The notes beneath the pieces were generated by a model. It did not search any database. It saw only the letters and a list, made by a program, of their open reading frames with translations, and was not told the origin of the DNA. DNA of 64,000 bases from Anatilimnocola aggregata (GTDB taxonomy: Bacteria > Planctomycetota > Planctomycetia > Pirellulales > Pirellulaceae), in contig NZ_CP036274.1 in assembly GCF_007747655.1 (NCBI RefSeq), positions 8,618,001 to 8,682,000 of the forward strand, read 5' to 3'. Position numbers and translations under genes: made by a program. Shown here piece after piece: positions 35,624 through 43,677 of this stretch (position 1 is the first letter of the stretch; each line of letters opens with the position of its first letter).

Positions 35624-36541
35624 ATGCCTGCGGTAATCATCATGGACCAAATGATCATTCGATGTCTGTTATCCCTGACGCTGTTTTTTGGAGTGCTGGG
35701 AGCCGCTCGGGCTCAATCGCCCAAGCCGGTTCGGGTGCTCGTGTGGGATGACCAACAGCCCGAACAAGCCAAAGCCTATGAGAATTTTCTCGGTAACGCG
35801 CTGGCCGATCACCTGGGCAAACGCCCCGGCATCCGGGCGTTATCGGTGAATCTCAATTCGCCCGAACAAGGACTCGATTCCGCCACGCTCGATGCAACGG
35901 ATGTCATCGTGTGGTGGGGTCACCGCAAGCATGGCGAGATTAAGAACGAACGGGTCGAGGCGGTCGTGCAACGCGTGCTCGACGGCAAACTCGGCTTCAT
36001 CGCACTACACTCGGCCCACTTTGCCGAGCCGTTCATGCGATTGATGTACGAACGAGCCAAGAAGGACGCACCCAAGCAGATTCCCGAGGCGGAACGCGCA
36101 ACCGCTAAGTTTGACTTCTCCGCGCCGCTCAAGCGCAACCTGGTCAATCGCGATGCCAAGCTGACCCCCTCGCTGGAAAAAGTCGATGGCGTGTGGCGAC
36201 TAACCCCGCCCGCTTGCGTTTTTCCCGCCTGGCGCGCAGATGGCGCGCCGAGTCACGTCACGACACTGTTGCCGGACCACCCGATCGCCAAGGGGCTGCC
36301 GGTGAAGTGGAACATTCCGCAAACGGAAATGTACGACGAGCCGTTTCACGTTCCCACGCCGGATGCTGTGATATTCGAGGAACGGTGGGATAAGGGAGAG
36401 AAGTTTCGCAGCGGTTGCGTTTGGCAGGTCAAGCAAGGTCGAGTCTTCTACTTTCGGCCCGGACACGAGACTTATCCGGTCTACCGGCAAGCGGAGAATC
36501 TGACCGTCATTGAAAACGCCGTCCGGTGGGTTGCGCCCTAG
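35624..36541 (+). CDS. ThuA-like (trehalose utilization) secreted protein
   Basis: 305 residues as the longest form; starts at 35642 or 35651 (MDQM..., MIIR...) would give a cleaner signal peptide ending GAARAQ. The ThuA fold is clear: VRVLVWDDQQPEQAKAYENF, DVIVWWGHRKHGE, LGFIALHSAHFAEPF, and a final GRVFYFRPGHETYPVYRQAE. ThuA proteins are class I glutamine amidotransferase-like folds of sugar metabolism regions and lack a proven reaction. It follows a sulfatase gene by 15 bp, so cotranscription is likely. Confidence 0.88.
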   Translation: MPAVIIMDQMIIRCLLSLTLFFGVLGAARAQSPKPVRVLVWDDQQPEQAKAYENFLGNALADHLGKRPGIRALSVNLNSPEQGLDSATLDATDVIVWWGHRKHGEIKNERVEAVVQRVLDGKLGFIALHSAHFAEPFMRLMYERAKKDAPKQIPEAERATAKFDFSAPLKRNLVNRDAKLTPSLEKVDGVWRLTPPACVFPAWRADGAPSHVTTLLPDHPIAKGLPVKWNIPQTEMYDEPFHVPTPDAVIFEERWDKGEKFRSGCVWQVKQGRVFYFRPGHETYPVYRQAENLTVIENAVRWVAP

Positions 36542-36848
36542 AGCTTTCAGCAGCTGCCGATCGCGCTGCTGCTGCTTGAGGAAGGCGAGAACCTCTTGCC
36601 GCGCAATGCGGTCGATGAGGTTGAGGAACGTGACCGCTCCGCCATCGTCCATGTCGGGCGGCAATGGATCCGACAACTGGCCCGGGACAACCACTGAATG
36701 ACACCATTTCTGGTTTGGCTTTCTCACCGGACGTCGCCGAATTGGCCGTCGGCGCTGTGCGAGTTAAAGTGATGCTTTATCAAATGCCTGTCGGCGATCA
36801 AGTGCCGAATTCACAGTAGTCGTTACCCCGCTTTTCATTGGATGGTGA
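36542..36848. other. Intergenic region between ThuA and the next sulfatase; possible gene remnant
   Basis: About 300 bp. On the minus strand a stretch reads SDPLPPDMDDGGAVTFLNLI then DRIARQEVLAFLKQQQRDRQ, which has a protein-like look but no recognised family, start or end. The plus strand reads similarly openly. I cannot tell which, if either, is real. A promoter for the next sulfatase may lie at 36740-36830. Confidence 0.35.
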
Positions 36849-38213
36849 ATGCCCATGCCTGACCGACCGATTTACTTGGCGGTGTTTCTGCTCGTTTCGG
36901 CCTGTTCAGCGCTTGCGTACGCTACCGATCGGCCGAACATCGTGATCGTGATGGCCGACGACATGGGGTGGCGCGATACCAACTACGCGGGCAGTCCACA
37001 CGCGAAAACGCCGCACTTGGACGCGATGGCAGCAGCAGGATTGCGTTTCGATTACTTCTATCCCGGCGGCCAGATGTGTTCGCCAGGTCGTTTTGCCGCG
37101 ATGACTGGCCGCACGCCAATTCGCACTGGTTTACATCACCTAGGCGCCATTCGCCCCCAGGAATTCACGCTGCCTCAAGCGCTCAAGACGGTCGGGTACA
37201 AAACCGCGCAATTCGGCAAATGGCATTTGGGAGGGAATGAAACCAGTCCGGCCAAGATGGGTTTTGACGAAGCGACTTGGGCGATCAACTACTTTGATCT
37301 CGGCGCGAAGCTACAGATCGGCGATACGAAGGAATTCGTCGCGCTGGACGGCGACACCTCCGTCGCCACGATGGACCTGGCGCTGAAGTACATTCGAAAA
37401 CAGGCAGCAGAGCAGGTACCGTTCTTCACATATGTCTGCTTTGGTTCGCCGCACCGTCCACACCAGGCCAGCGAAGAATTCAAAGCGATCTATAAGGACT
37501 TGCCCGCCAAGCAACAGGATTTTTACGGCGAGATCTCCGGCCTCGATGCGGCAGTCGGCAACTTGCGGGCGGAATTGCATAAGCTGAAGATCGCCGACAA
37601 CACCCTCGTTTGGTTCACCAGCGACAACGGCGGCATTACGCCTCTCTCACAAGATCCAGCTGGCAAGGGAAAGATGAACGTCGGCGTGCGGACGGTTTCA
37701 GTCCTCGAATGGCCCGCGAAGATCAAGCAGCCCCGCATCACCGAAGTGCCATGTGCTCATATGGACATTTATCCCACGCTCCTCGCGATCAACGACATCG
37801 AACGGCCAAACCAGCCGGTGTTGGATGGCCTGAACCTGGTGCCATTGTTCGATGGCAAGATGACCGCCCGCGACAAGCCGCTGGGCTTCTTACTTTGGAA
37901 CGGTTCCGGGAAATTCGACAACGTCGATTTTGAAACTGAGTTGCAAGGCGTCTGGATTGACGGGAAGTACAAATTGATCGTGCCGCCGAGCAAAGTTGCT
38001 GAGACGGAACCTAAGGCGGGCAGGAAGAAAAATGGCAAGCGGGCAAATCAACCACAGGAAGTGCAGTTGTTCGATATATTTGCCGATCCTGCGCACAAGA
38101 CGAACCTCGCCGACCAACATCCCGAGATCGTCACGAGCATGCGCGCAGCGCTCGTCGCCTGGCAGAAGTCGGTGCGGTCGAGCTTCGATGGAAACGATTT
38201 CTCGAAGAAGTGA
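36849..38213 (+). CDS. Secreted sulfatase, formylglycine motif CSPGR
   Basis: 454 residues, signal peptide about 1-26. NIVIVMADDMGWRDTNYAGS, the formylglycine motif CSPGR from Cys77 in YPGGQMCSPGRFAAMTGRTP, FGKWHLGGNETSP and FTSDNGGITP are present. The Cys-to-Arg spacing is normal, although Gly at the fourth position is less common than Ser or Thr. The C-terminus carries the Lys/Gln linker before QLFDIFADPAHKTNLADQHP. It is the second gene of the rightward half. Confidence 0.92.
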   Translation: MPMPDRPIYLAVFLLVSACSALAYATDRPNIVIVMADDMGWRDTNYAGSPHAKTPHLDAMAAAGLRFDYFYPGGQMCSPGRFAAMTGRTPIRTGLHHLGAIRPQEFTLPQALKTVGYKTAQFGKWHLGGNETSPAKMGFDEATWAINYFDLGAKLQIGDTKEFVALDGDTSVATMDLALKYIRKQAAEQVPFFTYVCFGSPHRPHQASEEFKAIYKDLPAKQQDFYGEISGLDAAVGNLRAELHKLKIADNTLVWFTSDNGGITPLSQDPAGKGKMNVGVRTVSVLEWPAKIKQPRITEVPCAHMDIYPTLLAINDIERPNQPVLDGLNLVPLFDGKMTARDKPLGFLLWNGSGKFDNVDFETELQGVWIDGKYKLIVPPSKVAETEPKAGRKKNGKRANQPQEVQLFDIFADPAHKTNLADQHPEIVTSMRAALVAWQKSVRSSFDGNDFSKK

Positions 38214-38340
38214 ACCCTTTTACTCACTTGTCGCCACAGCCCTTTCTGCCGAACACAGTTCGCGACACGAGTCGCTCCGCCATTCGGCGTTCGGCTCGTG
38301 CTCAGCAGTATCACCAATCACAAGAGGTGAGCCTAACACC

Positions 38341-39318
38341 ATGAACCAGTACCTTTGTATGATCGTCGTGGCCCTGATCGCGATTGCTGGTAGCGGCGGT
38401 GCGTCTGCAGCGGAGACGAAGCGCCCTAACATCCTGCTGCTGTTGAGCGACGATCACAGCTATCCCTACTTGAGTACCTATGGCAGTCCGAATGTCAAAA
38501 CGCCGATACTCGATCAACTGGCTGCAGAGGGGATGAAGTTCCATCGGTTTTTTACCGGCGCGCCGCAATGCGTTCCCTCGCGGGCGACCCTGATGACGGG
38601 CCGATCGGCAGTCGTCGCCCGCATGACACGGTTCTCGTCACCCTTGCCTCGGGACGAAGTCACGCTGCCCGAGTTACTGCGTGAGAAGGGTGGTTATTTC
38701 ACGGGTGTCTGCGGCCGTAATTTTCATCTGGATGGCTCGGCTCGCACCGGCGCGGCGGTAGCCCAAGTTTTTGAAACGCACAACCTGAAGACATTCAAAG
38801 ACCGGGTTGATTTTCTGAACACGTGCAGCGACGCGGACGTGGCCGCCAAGTTCACCGAGTTTCTGAATCAGAAACCTGCGGACAAGCCGTTTTTCCTCTG
38901 GGCGAATTTCAGCGATCCACATCACGTTTGGAATGCCCCAGCCAGGTTCCGTCCCGATCCGGCCACCCTCGTACTGCCTGACCATTGGCCTGATTTGCCG
39001 GGACTTCGTGAGGAGCTGGCGGATTATTTCGCTGAGATCAACCGCTTGGACGAGACAGTCGCGGGAGTGCTCGACGTCCTGAAAACGCGTGGGGAGATGG
39101 ACAACACGATCATTGTTTTCTGCGGCGACAATGGCGCCGCTCTGCCGCATGGCAAGGGCTCGCTGTATGACCCGGGCTCCAACGTCCCATTTTTCGTACG
39201 GTGGCCCGGCGCGGTGAAAGCGGGCGGTGAGTCTCGCGCGTTAATCAGTGCCGAAGACCTTGCGCCCACCTTGCTCGCTGCCGCTGGGGTGGCACGCAAC
39301 GCCGTGAACCCTTTTTAG
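38341..39318 (+). pseudogene. Sulfatase truncated at the IS4 insertion
   Basis: 325 codons from the ATG at 38341. A signal peptide (about 1-24), NILLLLSDDHSYPYLSTYGS, the formylglycine motif CVPSR from Cys77, CGRNFHLDG and FCGDNGAALPHGKGSLYDPG are normal. The protein breaks after LAPTLLAAAG (about 39290), continues for eight codons into the terminal repeat of the IS element and stops. About 100-130 C-terminal residues of a sulfatase are missing. The missing part is not found on the far side of the IS, so excision alone would not restore it. Confidence 0.88.
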
Positions 39319-40843
39319 GCAGCGGTCGTGAGGTAGCGGGCGCGATGGATTTGGGACTTGGTAGCGAGTAGGAACTCGGGAGAGCCAGCGGGCGGGTCGG
39401 GACGTTTTTTGCGAGGATAGTTGCGGCTGGATTTGTTGGCTCGCTCGTAGGTGTCGCGCACTGCTTGAGGGAGTTGGTGGGGGAGCGATTGTTGCCGAGC
39501 CAGCGGATGTCGATAGTCGCGCATCAGCCGCCGATACGTGCGCCAGACGCCCGCTAGGCTGAGTTGAGTAGGATCTAGTTGTACGCGCGTCGCTTGGACC
39601 TGAGCATCGAGCGCCATGCTCCATAGTCCCAGCAGCGACCACTCCAACTCCAAACGCGCATGCGCGGCATTGGTGCTGCGAAGTTTGCGGCGCTGATACG
39701 TTTGCTTCAAGTGGCGAAAGAAGAGTTCCACGCCCCAGCGACGACGGTAAACGTCGAGGACTTGTCCGCGCGATAATTCTTCTTCTCCGACGCTGGTGAG
39801 CAAGTAGACCGGATACTTTCCACCAGTGGCCACGACGAGGCGTAACACGAGCGGCGGCTGACTGCGACGGGCAGCACGATCGGGCCAGAGATACACCGTG
39901 CCAACGACTTCGCGGGAGAAGCCCAGCTTGTACAGCAGACGCACATTCGAACCGACTCGCACCAGGAAATGGCGACCACTGTTAACAACGGCGCGCAGAC
40001 AATCGTAACCCACGAAGCCAGCATCGGCGGTGATCAGGGCATTGCTCGGAAGTTCGTCGAGCATCGCCAACCAATGCTCGCGCTCGCTACTGCCGGTCGG
40101 ACCGATTCGCCACGACCAAGGCAGTCCTGTGCCGACGTGAAACAGCAGGGTCAACCACATTTGCGGGACGCTTGCCTTGCGCGAGTGAATCGCGGTGCGC
40201 GGTTTCTGGCGACGATTGCGTTTGAGTTTTCGTCCCTTACCATCGCGAACCGGAGCATGTGCCGCCTCGTGTGACTTGCTTCGCGGCACGTCGACTCGGC
40301 TGCCATCAATGCCGAAGAGGACCAGGCCATGAACTCGCCAAAGGGTGGGTAATGCACGCTGCATCTGCCGTCGAAACGTCACCTGCAATACGCCGACCAG
40401 CAGCACCGTCCAACGCAGCAGCAACTTCATGAAGGCTTGCACCGAACTGGCAAACTCCTGTTGCGGCGCAAACAGAAATTGAGCTAATCTGCGGGCAGCA
40501 AAGAAGCGGTCCCCCAGCGTGAGTTCATCCGACCAAGCCCAGAGCAACGCCGTGGCCGCCAATTGCCGTGGGCCCCACGTGCAGTCGTCACGAAACCGAA
40601 TCGCACCCCAGTCCCCCTCGCCGAGCAATCGCTCCAGTGACTGCTTGAGCTGATCCGCTTGGAACTCGGCAACGACAACCTGACTTCGACCTTGCTGACT
40701 TCGACTAGGGTCTTGATGCGACATTCCCGAATCCTTTCGGGTGAGCGGTGAACGATCCTTTCGCGGTGAGAAACGAAAGCATCGCCACTAACCTCAATCG
40801 CATCAAGACTTTTTCACTCTCGCCAAAAAGGGTTCACGGCGTT
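39297..40843 (-). mobile_element. Complete IS4-family insertion sequence
   Basis: The left end (39297) and the right end (to 40843) are inverted repeats of about 19 bases, CAACGCCGTGAACCCTTTTT on the left and its complement on the right. The 10-bp sequence GGGTGGCACG flanks it directly on both sides (39287-39296 and 40844-40853), a target duplication size normal for this family. One intact transposase gene fills the element. It is therefore a recent and potentially mobile copy. A decayed relative lies at 6767-7016. Confidence 0.93.
39315..40724 (-). CDS. IS4 family transposase
   Basis: 469 residues. The DDE core shows Asp in LFGIDGSRVDVPRSKSHEA, Asp in ALITADAGFVGYDCLRA, and the YREK signature Y-x2-R-x3-E-x6-K in YRRRWGVELFFRHLK followed by QTYQRRKLRS. 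The N-terminal segment SRSQQGRSQVVVAEFQADQL matches the decayed copy near 6.9 kb. The reading frame is undamaged. Confidence 0.93.
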   Translation of the reverse strand: MSHQDPSRSQQGRSQVVVAEFQADQLKQSLERLLGEGDWGAIRFRDDCTWGPRQLAATALLWAWSDELTLGDRFFAARRLAQFLFAPQQEFASSVQAFMKLLLRWTVLLVGVLQVTFRRQMQRALPTLWRVHGLVLFGIDGSRVDVPRSKSHEAAHAPVRDGKGRKLKRNRRQKPRTAIHSRKASVPQMWLTLLFHVGTGLPWSWRIGPTGSSEREHWLAMLDELPSNALITADAGFVGYDCLRAVVNSGRHFLVRVGSNVRLLYKLGFSREVVGTVYLWPDRAARRSQPPLVLRLVVATGGKYPVYLLTSVGEEELSRGQVLDVYRRRWGVELFFRHLKQTYQRRKLRSTNAAHARLELEWSLLGLWSMALDAQVQATRVQLDPTQLSLAGVWRTYRRLMRDYRHPLARQQSLPHQLPQAVRDTYERANKSSRNYPRKKRPDPPAGSPEFLLATKSQIHRARYLTTAA

Positions 40844-40844
40844 G

Positions 40845-41045
40845 GGTGGCACGGGTGTACTCACCCGTGTGTCTTCCTTCGCCTTATGAGTTACGGCTCT
40901 TAAGGCAAACGGGAAGAAGCCAGCACATTCCCAATACTTCCGGCAGTGCAACCCTACTCAAAAATGGCCCGAAATCCACCAAACTACTTAGCTCACTCTT
41001 CACACGACAATGGCCAGCAAACACGGGTGAGTACACCCGTGCCAC
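40845..41045. repeat. REP-like palindrome pair in inverted orientation (REPIN-like)
   Basis: GGTGGCACGGGTGTACTCAC plus CCGTGT (40845-40870) and its exact reverse complement (about 41020-41045) bound a 200-bp segment. Each copy contains a hairpin, CACGGGTG-TACT-CACCCGTG. Paired inverted REP sequences of this type behave as short non-coding mobile units in other bacteria. The left copy's first bases form the IS4 target duplication. The segment between the copies has no convincing gene. Confidence 0.8.
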
Positions 41046-41330
41046 CAACCGGGCTGACCTGCCTGGTCCGCGGCTCGTCTTGGTAAACCGAAAGTCCAAG
41101 TCGACCTCCCAGGCCGCTGGTCGTAGCCTGCGATCAATTTGTTCGAGTGGCCAGAAAATAAACTCACAGTACTCCGCTCCCGCGCGGTAAGAATCGTTCG
41201 GCACAAATCCGAATTGCACTTTGACGCGTCCGGGCGTCACCATCGCGAAATAACTCCCCACGTACAACACCGGCAGCAGCAATAAGAGTGCTGCGATCAT
41301 CGGCGCGGCGCTGGAACGTGGCTTATCCAT
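41046..41330 (-). pseudogene. Membrane-anchored hypothetical protein, 3' end replaced by the REP-like unit
   Basis: The minus-strand frame from 41330 starts MDKPRSSAAPMIAALLLLLP with a membrane segment (about 10-33), then VPNDSYRAGAEYCEFIFWPL and EQIDRRLRPAAW, a pattern of short planctomycete membrane proteins. After about residue 95 the frame runs through the REP-like palindrome to a stop at 40884, and the sequence there looks non-coding. The natural end is uncertain, so this may be a truncated gene or one whose last codons are borrowed. Confidence 0.55.
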
Positions 41331-41404
41331 CTGCGCATTCTAAGGGCGGCACTTCCGGGACGTCATGCTGGCAGGGCACTCTTTTGCACGAGTAGAATGC
41401 GCGT

Positions 41405-41662
41405 ATGGATCCGAACCCCTATGAATCACCTGAACGACCCGACCAATCGACAAAGGTGCCAGCTCGTCGACAGGGGGTGGTGATTGCGTTGGGAGTCCTC
41501 GCCATTCCCGCTGGGGCTATCGCCTTCTTCACGACGTGCGTAGCAACTCTCGAAGTTGCTCCGGGTTCCGGGGACGAACTCCCACTACTCATGGGCGTCG
41601 TTGGAGGTGCTGCTACCATCGCCCTTATGATCTTTCTGATGGTTCTCGCCTCGAAGCGCTGA
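41405..41662 (+). CDS. Small two-helix membrane protein with MDPNPYESPE start
   Basis: 85 residues. The N-terminal MDPNPYESPERPD is a recurrent opening of small planctomycete membrane proteins. Two hydrophobic helices follow (about 25-48 and 60-82) with a short loop (EVAPGSGDELP). There is no signal peptide and no recognised domain. It stands alone between leftward genes. Function unknown. Confidence 0.72.
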   Translation: MDPNPYESPERPDQSTKVPARRQGVVIALGVLAIPAGAIAFFTTCVATLEVAPGSGDELPLLMGVVGGAATIALMIFLMVLASKR

Positions 41663-41730
41663 CGACACGGCAGGTTACACTAGCTGCCAAAGGCCCCAGA
41701 CAAAGGCAATCGCGTTCGTTGTTCGAACCC

Positions 41731-42801
41731 TTACGTCGCTCTGCGGCCAGCCAGAATTCGGGCATTTCCCCCGTCTCTCGTCTCTCGCCTCTCGTCCCGC
41801 TCCTCCCCACTCTTCTTCAACCTAACCACCGGCACTTCATCGAAAGACTCGGGTGACCGGCGCAGCCACTTCAAGCTGACGACAGCTGCCACCGTTTCGG
41901 GATAGACGAAGGCGAGGTTGCCGATGATCATCGCCAGCCCAAAGGTGGGCATGCCGAGGAACAGGGCGATACCGCCATGCACGCCCACGGCCAGGGCGAG
42001 GCAGATGGGTCGCGTCAGTTTGGGCCAGACCAGGAAGCAGTAAAAGACTTCCCAAAAGACGGTGATGTGCGTGAGGAGCGCGATGAACCAGCGATACTGC
42101 ACGAGCCATGTCAGGTCGAACGATTGATATTCTAAATTGGCGATGGCATACCAGCAGGCACTGCCGTCCCACCAGAGTTCGCCGCGGGCTTTGCCGATGC
42201 CGCCGAACAGATAGATCACGCACATGTGCAATTGCAGCAGGCGAATGGCAATGGTTGTGCCTGCCGAAGGAACAACCGGCGTTGCCGTGCCGCGGCGTTC
42301 GGCCAGCCAGCGATCGACGGAGTAAACCGCACCGCTGGGACCAAGCATTAAGTAGGTCGCGAACATCGCGTTGACCTGGTCGAGCCCAAACAGGCTGCCG
42401 GTCAAGCGATGGCAATACGAAAGCGTGATAATGAACGCCAGGACCGACACGACGCGCGTGTAGAATCCGATGGTGAGCATCAGAAACACGATCACCGCGG
42501 CCAGGTTCAACAGCCCGAGCAGGATCGGCGAATCGACATAGTACAAATAGCTCCAGGCAAAGTTGCGGCCATCGACCGACGTATTCAGCAGTTCGGCGGT
42601 GGGACCGTTGATCCAACTATCGCGGCCCAAAAACATCTGCTGGTTGATTAGCCAAACCAGGTGCGTGTACAGCAGCATTGCGCCGGCGCAAATCCGCACC
42701 ACAGCCAGCGTATGAGGCTGTTGCGGCTGGAACCAAAAGCGATTCCAAGCAGCCCATACTCCGCTGAACCAATCACCCGTCGCAACCACAAGCGTGTTCA
42801 T
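41731..42801 (-). CDS. HTTM domain membrane protein (vitamin-K-dependent gamma-carboxylase-like)
   Basis: 356 residues with about eight membrane helices. The HTTM features are LAVVRICAGAMLLYTHLVWL, the YVDSPILLGLLNLA helix, LTGSLFGLDQVNAMFATYLM and LQLHMCVIYLFGGIGKARGE with LWWDGSACWYAIAN, matching bacterial HTTM proteins of unknown substrate. The C-terminus is a highly charged Arg/Glu tail (KKSGEERDERRETRD). Its start codon overlaps the stop of the next gene upstream as ATGA, so the two are translated together. Confidence 0.86.
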   Translation of the reverse strand: MNTLVVATGDWFSGVWAAWNRFWFQPQQPHTLAVVRICAGAMLLYTHLVWLINQQMFLGRDSWINGPTAELLNTSVDGRNFAWSYLYYVDSPILLGLLNLAAVIVFLMLTIGFYTRVVSVLAFIITLSYCHRLTGSLFGLDQVNAMFATYLMLGPSGAVYSVDRWLAERRGTATPVVPSAGTTIAIRLLQLHMCVIYLFGGIGKARGELWWDGSACWYAIANLEYQSFDLTWLVQYRWFIALLTHITVFWEVFYCFLVWPKLTRPICLALAVGVHGGIALFLGMPTFGLAMIIGNLAFVYPETVAAVVSLKWLRRSPESFDEVPVVRLKKSGEERDERRETRDGGNARILAGRRAT

Positions 42802-43568
42802 CGGTTCACTCCACTCGGGGAGGCGGGAGGTGCTTCGAGCAGGTCGACATAGGTCGTCGGGTCGCTCGGTTTCATTCGCAGCTCGCCCGCTTCGAACGGG
42901 CTGAGGAGCCGATGCTCGACGCGGGTAATGGTTACCTTATCGCCGACTTCAGCATCGCCGCCGTGCGCTTTCAGCAAGTGCTGGGTAAGCGACTTCTGCA
43001 ACTCTTCGTATTGCCGACGACGAAACTTCCACTCGCTCAGCTGAGCCTCGTGCGCGAGCACACGGTCGGCATGCAGGCGGCGCTGGCGCTCGGTTTGTTG
43101 GGTGTTCAGTGGCGGCGGCGAAGGCTCCGGCGGAGCTACCGGCGACGTGTATTGATTGTTGTAAGCCTCGGCGATCATGAAGTGACGGTGATACTTCAGC
43201 CGCGGCTGTTGTTGCTGAAGATCGGGAAAGCGCCCTTCGATCGGCGCGCGCTCGCCATCGGCAAATTCGACTTTGTACTTCACCAGGTGGCTCGGCCCCG
43301 GATTGGGCGCGAAGAAGAAGTAGCCGTGATCGAGATAGAGTGCACCAATGTACGGGCGAAACCAACCGACCAGCCCATCGGCAAATGGTGACGAAGAGCC
43401 ATTGCCCACGCGGCAAGCAAATTGAAATGGCGGCAGAAAGACCGCCAGCAAATGCAATAGCAACAGCGCGCTGAGGCCGATTCTCCAGCCGAGCGGGATT
43501 GAAAAAGTGTCCGGCGCTAGCTTCCGTTCTGGCGACGACTCCTGCGAAGTGTTGATGCGCGTCGTCAT
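42798..43568 (-). CDS. Membrane-anchored partner protein of the HTTM gene
   Basis: 256 residues from the ATG at 43568. One membrane helix (about 30-52, IGLSALLLLHLLAVFLPPFQF) is followed by a soluble domain (YLDHGYFFFAPNPGPSHLVK, FADGERAPIEGRFPDLQQQQ, KYHRHFMIAEAYNNQYTS) with a long charged coiled coil in the middle. It is coupled to the HTTM gene by an ATGA overlap. This pair recurs in planctomycetes, but no reaction is known. Confidence 0.75.
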   Translation of the reverse strand: MTTRINTSQESSPERKLAPDTFSIPLGWRIGLSALLLLHLLAVFLPPFQFACRVGNGSSSPFADGLVGWFRPYIGALYLDHGYFFFAPNPGPSHLVKYKVEFADGERAPIEGRFPDLQQQQPRLKYHRHFMIAEAYNNQYTSPVAPPEPSPPPLNTQQTERQRRLHADRVLAHEAQLSEWKFRRRQYEELQKSLTQHLLKAHGGDAEVGDKVTITRVEHRLLSPFEAGELRMKPSDPTTYVDLLEAPPASPSGVNR

Positions 43569-43677
43569 GCAAACGAACATCGACCCGGCAGCAATTCGCC
43601 CCGCAAGTTTTCCGCTCCGGCAAGCAAGACCGGCAAAATCGATTGTAGGGGAATCACTCGATGAGTCGCTGCGCACG

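Noticed and set aside
40884-41330. Full 148-residue membrane protein as one intact gene
   Set aside because: Its last 50 residues lie in the REP-like palindrome and look non-coding, so the C-terminus is doubtful.
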